Part shown: positions 52,996 to 61,493 of the stretch, in pieces
Layout: every line of letters starts with the position of its first letter
Position numbering within the stretch: the first letter of the stretch is position 1
From: Candidatus Melainabacteria bacterium
GTDB taxonomy: Bacteria; Cyanobacteriota; Vampirovibrionia; Obscuribacterales; Obscuribacteraceae
Assembly: GCA_016716405.1 (NCBI GenBank)
Contig: JADJWK010000001.1
Span: 2,108,001 to 2,172,000 of the forward strand
Direction: 5' to 3'
Length of the DNA stretch: 64,000 nt
The notes under the pieces: generated by a model
Seen by the model: the letters and a program-made list of their open reading frames with translations, nothing else
Databases searched by the model: none
Told to the model about the DNA's origin: nothing
Translations under genes and position numbers: made by a program

Positions 52996-54786
52996 ATGCG
53001 TTGTCCCGAGTGCACACAGAGAAATTCTGTAGCGGCTCGAAGCTGCAAGTTTTGCGGTAAGAAGTTCGAGAAGAAGACCAATGCCCTGCCGGTCAAGATA
53101 ATCGGCGCGCTTCTCGGCGTCGGTCTCCTGGTCGGTGTGGCATCTGCCGTGGTGCCCCGCTTCGGCGGCCAGCAAGAGAGTCTCAAGGCTCTTGCAGACA
53201 AGATATCTTTCGGTCCCAAGTCCGCCGAAGAAGCCCAGAAGATGAAAGTCGAGCTGGACGCGGCATTGCTTGATTTTCTCAAGAAGAACGGCTCCCTGCC
53301 TTCTGCCGATCTGCTCACCAAGCTGCAGAGCAAACTGCCGACCTCCATATTCGAGGTACTGGTTTTCGATCTGCCCCGTGGCATGAAACTCGTCGAAGTG
53401 GATTGCGTCCTGCAGCCCTCCGACTACCTGGTGGTCGCCGACAAGCAGGGGCCCAAGGTTACGCAGCTCTACGGGCTCGATGTCTTCGATGACGCTGTCC
53501 TCATCCGTGGTGCCTCGGACGCATCGCTGGTGATGCTCGGTCACACGAATATCGATATAAAGAAAAAACCGAATGTCAAAGTAATCGCTCTCCTGCCCAA
53601 CGGCAATATATCGGACCGGACCAGCAAGCTCGTTCCGCCGGTCAGGGGCACCGGCACCGCCGCCTTCGAGAGCAACAAGCAGGACATCAAGCTAGAGCGC
53701 CAGCTCGTTGAGACAGCGCTTGCCGAAGAGCTCTTCAAAGGCGATCTCAAATTCGCCGAGAGCCCGTTCAAAACCACCCTTCGCTGGAAGGGCGGCAGGT
53801 ACGCTCCGGAGTATTCTCTGGGGAGCAGTCAGTTCGCCGCACTGTATGCGGTGGCGACCAGCCTGACCGATCCTTCGCAGAAGGAGCAGTTCGGTCTCTA
53901 TCTTAATGATCCAGCCAAAGAGTTTTTGAAGTCGATGTCCGACAATCCGGTGGCGGCTCCGCCCGGATTTTTCATCGCCAAGATAGACGAGTCCAGGGGC
54001 GCGGCCAGCTCCGGGCGCCGCCGCCGTCGCAGCGCCAGCCGGTCTTCGGACCAGGTCACATATTCGCTGGCTTCCGGTAAGCGGACTTTCAGCGTGACGG
54101 TGCGGGGCGGCAACGGCCAGCGCTGGACCGTGGCAAGTATCGAGGAAACCGCGCCTGAAGCCAGGAGCGAGACCGTCGCTACGCAGTCCGCCCCGGCAGT
54201 CGAGACGCCGGTGCCCGGCATCGAGAGCAAAATCGTCGAGAAGCCGCCCAGCCGCGAAGACCGCCGGGCCGAGGAGCGCCAGGCGGCTGAAGAAGCCAGG
54301 CGCAAGGCAGCCGAGCAGAAGAAAGCCGAAGAAGCAGCACGGCTTGCCGAGAAGAAGCAGGCTGAGAAAGAGCGCAAAGCCGAGGCCGAGCGCAAGAAAG
54401 CAGCATCGTCCTCAGGCGGCGGCGAGATGGCCACCACGCCCAGGCGTGTGACCATGCGCCGGGGACCGGGACATCGCTACGGCAAGGTCCTGGTGACCAG
54501 CCGTGGCGAGCGCGTGAAAGTGCTTGGCAAGGAGAACGGCTGGTACAAGATCTCGGTAGACGGCAAGCAGGGATATGTTTACGGGTCCTATGTCAAGATG
54601 GACTCCGGCAGTAGCGCTGTGGCAGAGAGGCCGGCTCGGGAAGTGAGCCGGAAGGCCTCGGCATCATCGAGCAAGTCGAGCGAGAAGACCGCCAGCTCTT
54701 CGAAGAAGAACAAGGTCAAGATGGCCAGCGGCAAGGCCAGCAAGAGCGCTGATGTTGCGGTGGAAGAGCCCGATTTCGTCCCCTGA
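52996..54786 (+). CDS. Zinc-ribbon, membrane-anchored protein with SH3 domain
   Basis: Residues 1-25 of this 596-residue protein form a zinc ribbon (CPECTQRNSVAARSCKFCG). Residues 33-52 are a membrane helix (IIGALLGVGLLVGVASAVV). The next ~300 residues are an unrecognised folded region. An Ala/Glu/Lys/Arg-rich helix (about 415-470) is followed by a bacterial SH3 domain near 480-535 (RVTMRRGPGHRYGKVLVTSRGERVKVLGKENGW ends, then GKQGYVYGSYV). The Lys/Ser-rich tail is disordered. The orientation suggests a cytosolic sensor end and an outside SH3 that binds wall peptide. The 294-bp upstream gap is AT-rich and holds no other gene. Confidence 0.8.
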   Translation: MRCPECTQRNSVAARSCKFCGKKFEKKTNALPVKIIGALLGVGLLVGVASAVVPRFGGQQESLKALADKISFGPKSAEEAQKMKVELDAALLDFLKKNGSLPSADLLTKLQSKLPTSIFEVLVFDLPRGMKLVEVDCVLQPSDYLVVADKQGPKVTQLYGLDVFDDAVLIRGASDASLVMLGHTNIDIKKKPNVKVIALLPNGNISDRTSKLVPPVRGTGTAAFESNKQDIKLERQLVETALAEELFKGDLKFAESPFKTTLRWKGGRYAPEYSLGSSQFAALYAVATSLTDPSQKEQFGLYLNDPAKEFLKSMSDNPVAAPPGFFIAKIDESRGAASSGRRRRRSASRSSDQVTYSLASGKRTFSVTVRGGNGQRWTVASIEETAPEARSETVATQSAPAVETPVPGIESKIVEKPPSREDRRAEERQAAEEARRKAAEQKKAEEAARLAEKKQAEKERKAEAERKKAASSSGGGEMATTPRRVTMRRGPGHRYGKVLVTSRGERVKVLGKENGWYKISVDGKQGYVYGSYVKMDSGSSAVAERPAREVSRKASASSSKSSEKTASSSKKNKVKMASGKASKSADVAVEEPDFVP

Positions 54787-54816
54787 CCCCCCGTCCGTGC
54801 TATATTTGAAGCTCAA

Positions 54817-54890
54817 CGGGACGTGGCGCAGCTTGGTAGCGCGGCTGCTTTGGGAGCAGTAGGTCGCAGGTTCGAATCCTGTCGTCCCGA
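54817..54890 (+). tRNA. tRNA-Pro (anticodon TGG)
   Basis: The cloverleaf folds completely. The acceptor stem is CGGGACG/CGTCCCG with discriminator A. The D arm is GCGC/GCGC. The anticodon stem is GCTGC/GCAGT with loop TTTGGGA, so the anticodon is TGG (proline). The T arm is GCAGG-TTCGAAT-CCTGT. No encoded CCA. It marks the last host-like gene before the AT-rich region. Confidence 0.97.
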
Positions 54891-55003
54891 GGGTTTTCGG
54901 ACACGGCATAATTTTCGGAATCATATAGGAATCAAAATCGGGTATTTCCCTGAAATAGCTTTGGTTTCATTTGATTTCATTCTAGTATTGGGACGGAGCC
55001 TTT

Positions 55004-55047
55004 CTACGAACCATGAGGTCGTAAGTTCGAGTCTTACCGGGCAGGCA
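55004..55047 (+). other. 3' half of tRNA-Arg (ACG): probable attachment-site remnant
   Basis: The fragment begins exactly at an anticodon loop, CTACGAA (anticodon ACG). It continues through the 3' side of the anticodon stem, the variable loop AGGTC, a T arm GTAAG-TTCGAGT-CTTAC and the 3' acceptor strand CGGGCAG. Its layout aligns base for base in length with E. coli tRNA-Arg(ACG). The 5' half is missing: bases before the loop do not pair with the stem. tRNA fragments of this kind are left by integrases that use tRNA genes. Confidence 0.75.
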
Positions 55048-55051
55048 TATT

Positions 55052-55097
55052 AAACGGCTCAATCCAAGCGGTTCCGCGACGAGGAGCCGTTTTTTTA
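55052..55097 (+). terminator. Strong intrinsic terminator
   Basis: AAACGGCTC (55052-55060) pairs with GAGCCGTTT (from 55084), enclosing a small inner hairpin (GCGG-TT-CCGC). A run of seven T residues follows at 55091-55097. It lies just after the tRNA-Arg fragment and would end its transcript. Confidence 0.85.
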
Positions 55098-55155
55098 TTG
55101 GGGTAGTTGAAAATGCTCGGGTCTATGTTGGGTATATGTGAGGCTCGCATTAAAT

Positions 55156-55193
55156 CGACCACATGGTGCCGAAATCAATTCACCATGTGGTCG
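55156..55193. repeat. 13-bp perfect inverted repeat
   Basis: CGACCACATGGTG (55156-55168) and CACCATGTGGTCG (55181-55193) flank a 12-base spacer. There is no T run after it. It lies in the 714-bp gene-free stretch between tRNA-Pro and gajA and could be a recombinase or regulator site. Confidence 0.8.
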
Positions 55194-55261
55194 GTTTGGT
55201 GCGTTGACAAGATGAGCTTTGGCTCCCGTTCCTGATGACAGTGCGCATGTGGAACAGCTGA

Positions 55262-55418
55262 CTTGACGCTGGGCTTGCGTCCGCTAGGCTTGTCGCCAGG
55301 CAGCCAGGGAAGCGCCGCCGCTTAGCTGGTCGTGTTCCTGTACGCATTAAAAATTTGCGGCGCGCACGCCTCTGCGGCGGCTGCCGAAATAGCGGACGCA
55401 AGGGGTCCCGGCGTCAAG
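55262..55418. repeat. 157-bp imperfect palindrome, MITE-like
   Basis: The left arm 55262-55287 (CTTGACGCTGGG then CTTGCGTCCGCTA) reappears inverted at 55389-55418 with one substitution and a 4-base insertion. The inner sequence is partly self-complementary too (GGCAGCC and CCGCCGC near 55300-55320 against GCGGCGGCTGCC near 55373-55384). It has no gene. It could be a small nonautonomous element or a structured RNA. Confidence 0.7.
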
Positions 55419-55443
55419 TCATTAGCCATGTGAGTCTTTATGT

Positions 55444-55495
55444 TGATACTGTACTTGGTATCACCTTGCCTGAGATGTTAATGACTGATGTCATT
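55444..55495. promoter_or_regulatory. Two small inverted repeats upstream of gajA
   Basis: TGATAC-N8-GTATCA (55444-55463) and AATGAC-TGAT-GTCATT (55480-55495) are perfect dyads 110-160 bp before the gajA start. No regulator gene is adjacent. They are candidate operators or promoter-proximal sites. A promoter could not be picked out with confidence. Confidence 0.4.
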
Positions 55496-55604
55496 CCTAA
55501 AAGGGTTTTGGGACGACCTAAAAGCTACGGACGGGCAGCTGAATGATATGATCGTTAGTTCGGTTGACTGAAGGTTTGCGGGCAGATCAATACTGGGTTA
55601 AGTC

Positions 55605-57521
55605 ATGCATTTAAGTACAATCTCAATCAAGAATTTCAGGAACTTTGATGATTTGACAATGGATTTCGCTCCAGGTCTGAATGTGATAGTTGGTGAAAAC
55701 AATATTGGTAAAACAAACCTCTTTGATGCAATCAGGATCGCGCTCGGAGGAGCATCGAATCAGGGAGATTTTGTCCGTGTCACCAAAGATGATCTGTCGA
55801 AAAACAAATATGGAAAAACGATAGGAGACTCGTTTCAGATCTCACTAGTGTTTTCAGGTCTAACTGAAGATGAAAGAGGAGAATTCATCGACATCCTTGA
55901 GCTAAATGATGAAGATCCAGGCTTATCATTTGCATCGGTTCACTTTAGCTGGACATGGTCCGAGGAAATTAACAGAGGTTCTTACCGACGTTGGGGTGGA
56001 GCGCGTACAAGCACGGATAACATGCCCGATGATGTTTTGCAGTCGATTCAAATTACTCTTTTGAAAGCGCTTCGAGATGCACTTAGCGGGCTGCAACCTG
56101 GTAGAACTAGTCAACTTGGCCGCCTACTGAGAGTACTCGCAAACGAAGAGCAAAAAGCTGCGGTCGAAACCATCATTACCGAAGCTAACACCAAGCTTGA
56201 AAATGATCCACTGATTCAAGAAGTTACCAACACAATTCAGACGTCGCTGACGAGTGCATCAGGCGAGGTGCTCAGCCAATGCGCTTCAATCAGTACGTCA
56301 CCAGCGGAGTTCGACCGCATATCCAATAATTTGCGGATCGCGATTCAACGTGAGAAGGAGACACCTGAATCGAAGGCTACGCTTGAAGAAATATGGTTTA
56401 ACGGACTTGGTTACAATAATCTGCTGTTCATTGCCACTGTACTCAGCGAATTGGAAGCAGCGAAGAGCGCTTCATTGGCCCTGTTACTTGTAGAAGAACC
56501 TGAAGCGCACCTTCATCCTCAACTACAAACATTACTTTCTGACTATCTTTCGAGTCGTCATACCTCAGAAGGTGACAACCATGCTGTGCAGACATTCGTA
56601 ACAACTCATTCGCCCACGATTGCGGCACACGTGGATCCCGATTGTTTAATCGTTTTGCATCACACAACGAGCGGGAAAATTAAGTCAACAAGTATTCGCT
56701 CCTGCGGGCTTACGGTTAAGGAGCGGAAACAACTTCAAAGAATGCTGGATGTTACCAAAGCAACAATGCTTTTTTCTCGTGGCGTTGTTCTTGTAGAAGG
56801 AATCAGCGAAGCATTGCTACTTCCCGTTTTGGCAAAACGCGAACAAGTAAAGATTGCCGACTCCGCAATAGCGATCATACCTATATGTGGGGTCGACTTC
56901 TCAACGTTCGGCAAGTTGTTCCATCCTGATCGGATCGCAATGAACCTGTCCATCATAACTGACGGAGATCCAAAACTAACTAATGAACCCCCAAAGACAG
57001 ATGCTGCCGGGCAAGAGGCGAAACCAGCCACCAACAATGGTGAAGCAGAGTCTGATGAGGATGAGCCGAGTGATCCAACATGGGATACAAAAATTCCTGT
57101 TAGAACGAATGGCAAGTACGAGACATGCAAACGCACTCAAGCTTTGGTTGCTCAGTTTGCAGGAAACGTGTGTGTAATTGTCTATCATTCTGAAGTAACG
57201 CTTGAATTTGATCTGGCGAACGCGGGTAAAGATAATGCAAGTCATATGTGTGAGGCCTGGCATGATTGCTTCGATGGCACTCCTCGAACGCTAAATCGTA
57301 AGATGCTCGGAGCCTGTGCGGACCAGGAACATAGAGTCTTAACCGTGTGGCGAGGTATCTGTATTGCAAAGCCAAAGGCAGGTAAACCTGAATTTGCGCA
57401 ATCCCTGGCAAGCCGTTTGGATGAGAAAACAAACGACGGTCAATTTAAAATCACCACTCAAGAATTTGTCACTCCCAAATATATAAAAGATGCTTTGCTG
57501 CACGCGATGCCTAAATCATGA
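55605..57521 (+). CDS. gajA: Gabija GajA-like OLD-family ATPase/nuclease
   Basis: A 638-residue protein. The N-terminal ABC-type ATPase has Walker A GENNIGKTN near 31-39, FNGLGYNN as signature and LLLVEEPEAHLHP as Walker B near 300. A C-terminal TOPRIM nuclease has VVLVEGISE near 394 and IITDGDPK near 451 (the Glu and DxD metal ligands). This is the class 2 OLD layout, defined by pairing with a UvrD-like helicase, i.e. Gabija. In the Bacillus system GajA nicks DNA when nucleotides are depleted by phage growth. The stop overlaps the gajB start by 4 bp (ATGA). AT-rich composition differs from the genes before 54,800. Confidence 0.9.
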   Translation: MHLSTISIKNFRNFDDLTMDFAPGLNVIVGENNIGKTNLFDAIRIALGGASNQGDFVRVTKDDLSKNKYGKTIGDSFQISLVFSGLTEDERGEFIDILELNDEDPGLSFASVHFSWTWSEEINRGSYRRWGGARTSTDNMPDDVLQSIQITLLKALRDALSGLQPGRTSQLGRLLRVLANEEQKAAVETIITEANTKLENDPLIQEVTNTIQTSLTSASGEVLSQCASISTSPAEFDRISNNLRIAIQREKETPESKATLEEIWFNGLGYNNLLFIATVLSELEAAKSASLALLLVEEPEAHLHPQLQTLLSDYLSSRHTSEGDNHAVQTFVTTHSPTIAAHVDPDCLIVLHHTTSGKIKSTSIRSCGLTVKERKQLQRMLDVTKATMLFSRGVVLVEGISEALLLPVLAKREQVKIADSAIAIIPICGVDFSTFGKLFHPDRIAMNLSIITDGDPKLTNEPPKTDAAGQEAKPATNNGEAESDEDEPSDPTWDTKIPVRTNGKYETCKRTQALVAQFAGNVCVIVYHSEVTLEFDLANAGKDNASHMCEAWHDCFDGTPRTLNRKMLGACADQEHRVLTVWRGICIAKPKAGKPEFAQSLASRLDEKTNDGQFKITTQEFVTPKYIKDALLHAMPKS

Positions 57522-59263
57522 AAGCTTTCGACCCTACCGATGAACAAAAAGCGATCCTGAAGGCGGAAGAGCGACTAGTGATTGTTCGTGCGTGTCCTGG
57601 TAGCGGTAAAACAGCGGTTTTTGCCGAAAAAGTGAAACAGCTTGCCAGCCAATGGCCGCATTCTCGAAAGGGAATTGCAGCGCTATCATTTACAAATTCG
57701 GCCAGTCGTGAGATTTATGAAAGGGTAGGAGGGTCTCTCGTTTCTCCCCACTTTATCGGAACACTAGATTCTTTCATTCTCCGCTATGTTGTGCTTCCCT
57801 TCGGACACTTGATCGGTTTGCCTCGGACAGGAGCGCGCCTTATGCCAGCACCTATGGATGAGCGAATGAAATTTTCACCGTTCAAGTATGGACAAACGGC
57901 ACGGGAAACGGTGCCAATCTGTTCCATCAAGATAGTCGGAGGATCAGTCGCAAAGCCAATAATGGAGTTTTTTGATCCGATTAAGAAATCTAGGGCGACG
58001 GTGAAGGACAGCCTAATTACTGATGCGGTAAAGATGAAGAGGAAGAATTGGGCAAGTAATGGAATAATAACGCATGCGGATTCCCATTACATTGCTGCCG
58101 AATTGCTAACGGTACACGAAAAAAAGGAAATGATTGCAGAAACGATAGCAAGGCGATTTCCAACAATTCTAGTCGATGAATTTCAAGACACCATGTCATT
58201 TCTCAGCCAAGCTTTGCTTTCCCTGCTAGACACTCGCACGGTATCTGGTCTTGTCGTTGGTGATCCGGACCAGGCAATTTACGAATTCGGAGGGGCTCCG
58301 GGCAATTTGTTCGATAGAGTGGAGCAGCTTACCGATGCGAAAGGTTATCCGATGGACACGACGCAGAGATTTGGAAAAAACATTGCTGCTGTGGTGTCCG
58401 TGCTATCAGACTCAAATAGGAAGATCGAATCAGCACCTGGGCTTCAAGACGGACTTGCTGTGCTGGTTGTGCACAAGTTCAAAAACACGGAGCTTACGCC
58501 AGATATTGCAAAAGCGCTCATTGAAAAGGTGTCACTACCGAACGATACAGTTGTCTTAAGTCGGAATGCAAGGATTTGTATGAGACTCAGTCCTCTCGCA
58601 TTTGTGGATTCGTTTCCAGGCGGATCGCAGCTCGCTAGCCAGATTGACCGAGCAGTGTTTTTTCTCCGAAGTGGTGAGAATATAAGGGCAACAAATATTA
58701 TCTCGAGGGAACTCTGGAGTTTTCTAACGGATAAGGACAGTCTCCCTACTAAGCAAGATCTGCACAATCTCGGAATAGAGAGAAAAGATTGGCGTCGAAT
58801 TATCTACTCAATTTTGATTGAAGCCGATAGGTTGGTCGAAAATGAAACATGGAGCGGTTGGTTAATTCGTGTAAAAAACGCATTCGAGAAAGCACTTGAA
58901 GGATTAGGCAAAACCCAAAAGGTTGGTGCATCATTTCGCACAGATGATAAGTGTTCAGGTGTACGAGGAATTCCGCCTAGTCAGGAAAAGTACACACATA
59001 GAGTGCTTACCGTGCACCAAGCCAAGGGTGCACAATTTGAAAACGTGCTTGTTTTCATTGGAAAGCCACATGCCAGATATAGTCCTTGCATCTCTTCCCA
59101 ATGGTGGGGAAATTCATCCGGTGAGGAGAAGCGTGTCGGATTTGTTGCCCTTTCGCGGTCAAAGTCTACGCTTGTTCTTTGTGTGCACGACGATACATTC
59201 AAGTCACTGAAAGCGAGTCAAGCTGCCTTTGTAGGTCTGTTCAATAAAACAATCATTCTTTAG
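57518..59263 (+). CDS. gajB: Gabija GajB-like UvrD-type helicase
   Basis: This 581-residue SF1A helicase/ATPase has Walker A ACPGSGKT near 25-32, motif Ia LSFTNSA, motif II LVDEFQDT near 218, motif III VGDPDQAIYEFGG near 248, motif V TVHQAKGAQFENVLVF near 505 and motif VI FVALSRSK near 550. It lacks the large inserts of UvrD and is shorter, as usual for GajB. The 4-bp overlap with gajA implies translational coupling and a shared complex. The 3' end overlaps the convergent recD2-like gene by 11 bp. Confidence 0.9.
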   Translation: MKAFDPTDEQKAILKAEERLVIVRACPGSGKTAVFAEKVKQLASQWPHSRKGIAALSFTNSASREIYERVGGSLVSPHFIGTLDSFILRYVVLPFGHLIGLPRTGARLMPAPMDERMKFSPFKYGQTARETVPICSIKIVGGSVAKPIMEFFDPIKKSRATVKDSLITDAVKMKRKNWASNGIITHADSHYIAAELLTVHEKKEMIAETIARRFPTILVDEFQDTMSFLSQALLSLLDTRTVSGLVVGDPDQAIYEFGGAPGNLFDRVEQLTDAKGYPMDTTQRFGKNIAAVVSVLSDSNRKIESAPGLQDGLAVLVVHKFKNTELTPDIAKALIEKVSLPNDTVVLSRNARICMRLSPLAFVDSFPGGSQLASQIDRAVFFLRSGENIRATNIISRELWSFLTDKDSLPTKQDLHNLGIERKDWRRIIYSILIEADRLVENETWSGWLIRVKNAFEKALEGLGKTQKVGASFRTDDKCSGVRGIPPSQEKYTHRVLTVHQAKGAQFENVLVFIGKPHARYSPCISSQWWGNSSGEEKRVGFVALSRSKSTLVLCVHDDTFKSLKASQAAFVGLFNKTIIL

Positions 59264-61481
59264 AGAATTTTTCTTGGAGGAAATATTGTAGACCAGTCAC
59301 ACGGCGACTTGACCTCCTATTTTTTACTGCCATTGCTAGTGCCTTTGGCTGACCAACTACTACGACTAACTTCTTTCCCCTCGTAACGCCGGTATAGAGT
59401 AGGTTTCGTTCAAGCATCATGAAGTGTTGAGTAGCAAGCGGAATCACTACGGCCGGATACTCAGAGCCTTGAGACTTGTGAATTGACGCTGCGTAGGCAA
59501 GCGAGATTTCGTCTAATTCGTTGAAGTCGTACTTAACTTCGCGACCATCGAACTCGATGACGAGTTCTGATTCTTCGATGTCGATACTAGAGATGGTGCC
59601 TATGTCGCCATTGAATACTTCCTTGTCGTAATTATTGACGGTTTGAAGAACCTTATCGCCAGCACCATAGCTCCACCCAAATTTCGTTACCTGGGGACCG
59701 CTGCTTGAATTGAGGCGCTTTTGCAATTCGATGTTCAAAGAGCGGCTTCCAAGTCCGCCGCGATTCATTGGAGTCAGGACCTGGACATCCTTGATGGCAT
59801 CAAGCCCAAATCTTTTTGGAATTCGCTCGCAGACAATCTGCAACACCTTATCGCTGATCTCTTCCGGTGTTTCTGCCGGCACAAAATAGAAATCGGACAG
59901 TTCTTCTTGTTTCTCTGTCTTGACTGGCATACTGCCATGGTTTATTCGGTGCGCATTGACGATGATTTTTGACGTTGCTGCCTGCCGGAAGATCTCAGTC
60001 AGCCTGACGACCGGTATCGTGTCAGAGGAGATGATGTCGGATAGAACTGCGCCAGGACCGACCGATGGAAGCTGGTCGACGTCACCGACAAGCAGTAAGG
60101 CGGTGTTATCTGGAATTGCCTTAAGCAACTGGTTCATCAAGACAATGTCGATCATCGAAGCTTCATCGACGACGATGATGTCCGCTACTAATGGATTTTC
60201 TCTATTGCGCTTGAACCCGAACGCTTTTGGATCAAACTCAAGGAGCCGGTGGATAGTCTTTGCTTCTAGACCCGTCGATTCCGAAAGCCGCTTGGCGGCT
60301 CGTCCTGTCGGGGCGCACAGGAGGATCTCTGCTTGCTTGGCGGCGATTATTCGCAAGATGCTATTAACAAGCGTTGTCTTTCCGACACCTGGACCGCCGG
60401 TTATGACGAGAAGTTTGTTTTTCAACGCAAGATCGACCGCAGACTTCTGCGATTCGGAAAGCTGTATTCCTGCTTTGGCTTCAACCCACGGGATCGCGTT
60501 TTCCACATTTACTGTTGCCCACGGAGTTTCGCCCTGGAGCAGGCGAAGAAGATTCGCTGCAACGCCCACTTCTGCCTTGTGCAATGCGGCAAGATAGAGC
60601 ACCTGTCGATCATCAATGGTCTCTTCGATAAGGTTGCCTTCCTTGAGTTCGGTATCAATTGCGGTGCTTGCGAGTTCGTGAGAAATTTCAAGTAGCTTGG
60701 ACGAAGTTTCCACCAGCTTGTCGCGTTCTGCCGCACAGTGCCCTTCGCCGGACAACTCTTGCAGTGCGTGCCGAACGCCGGCTTGCGCGCGAATTAGTGA
60801 GTCCTTTGGGATGCCGATTTTTTGAGCGATCGTATCGGCAGTTTTGAAGCCTATTCCGTGAATGTCCAATGCAAGTCGATATGGATTCTCCGAAACTTTG
60901 GAAATCGCCTCGTTGCCATATGTTCGGTAAATTCGAACAGCCCTGGAAGTGCCCACGCCATAGGATTGAAGGAAGACCATGATCTCTCGTATAACCTTTT
61001 GCTCCGCCCATGCGCTGACGACGCGTTCTTTGCGCTTTTGTCCGATACCAGGCAATTCGAGCATTCTTTCGGGAGTCTCTTCGATCACCTCGAAGACCCG
61101 CTCGCCAAAAGCTTTCATAAGCCTTTTGGCGAAATGAGGACCAATCCCCTTGATCATGCCAGAACCAAGATACTTCTCGATGCCTTCGAGCGTGCTTGGC
61201 GGCACAACCGTCAAGCGACGAGACTTGAATTGCAGCCCGTAATTCTTATCGTTAAACCAACTGCCGTCACATTCAATGTGTTCGCCTGGTGAGATAGAGG
61301 CTGTATTACCTGTCACAGTTATAAAGTCCTGATATCCACGGACCTTGACTCGCAGAACGCAAAATCCTGTCTCTTCGCTATGGAATGTCACTCGTTCAAC
61401 GGATCCACTAAGCTGCTCAGTGCTTTCGCTCATAGTGAGATTTTCAGAGTTACTGGCATTCGTCGAGCTTGATTTTTGCAT
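59253..61481 (-). CDS. recD2: RecD2-type SF1B DNA helicase
   Basis: A 742-residue protein with the RecD2 layout: an N-terminal OB-like domain, tandem helix-hairpin-helix motifs (GIGPHFAKRL, LPGIGQKRK, IHGIGFKTAD; about 90-215), Walker A GGPGVGKTTL near 362, VVDEASMID near 436, LVGDVDQLPSVGPG near 463 and the C-terminal AYAASIHKSQGSEYPAVVIPL. RecD2 is a 5'-3' helicase in bacteria without RecBC. It may be an island gene or the host copy; its AT-rich composition and location argue for the former. An internal ATG at 61433 is an alternative start. It ends 12 bp after the methyltransferase. Confidence 0.9.
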   Translation of the reverse strand: MQKSSSTNASNSENLTMSESTEQLSGSVERVTFHSEETGFCVLRVKVRGYQDFITVTGNTASISPGEHIECDGSWFNDKNYGLQFKSRRLTVVPPSTLEGIEKYLGSGMIKGIGPHFAKRLMKAFGERVFEVIEETPERMLELPGIGQKRKERVVSAWAEQKVIREIMVFLQSYGVGTSRAVRIYRTYGNEAISKVSENPYRLALDIHGIGFKTADTIAQKIGIPKDSLIRAQAGVRHALQELSGEGHCAAERDKLVETSSKLLEISHELASTAIDTELKEGNLIEETIDDRQVLYLAALHKAEVGVAANLLRLLQGETPWATVNVENAIPWVEAKAGIQLSESQKSAVDLALKNKLLVITGGPGVGKTTLVNSILRIIAAKQAEILLCAPTGRAAKRLSESTGLEAKTIHRLLEFDPKAFGFKRNRENPLVADIIVVDEASMIDIVLMNQLLKAIPDNTALLLVGDVDQLPSVGPGAVLSDIISSDTIPVVRLTEIFRQAATSKIIVNAHRINHGSMPVKTEKQEELSDFYFVPAETPEEISDKVLQIVCERIPKRFGLDAIKDVQVLTPMNRGGLGSRSLNIELQKRLNSSSGPQVTKFGWSYGAGDKVLQTVNNYDKEVFNGDIGTISSIDIEESELVIEFDGREVKYDFNELDEISLAYAASIHKSQGSEYPAVVIPLATQHFMMLERNLLYTGVTRGKKLVVVVGQPKALAMAVKNRRSSRRVTGLQYFLQEKFSKE

Positions 61482-61493
61482 GCGAGACAGCCG

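Noticed and set aside
55262..55418. Integron attC site
   Set aside because: The palindrome lacks the RYYYAAC and GTTRRRY end motifs, and no integron integrase or cassette array is seen.
55355..55546. 63-codon plus-strand ORF upstream of gajA
   Set aside because: It runs through the palindrome, has no ribosome site and no recognisable family; the GRPKSYGRAAE end is only faintly DNA-binding-like.
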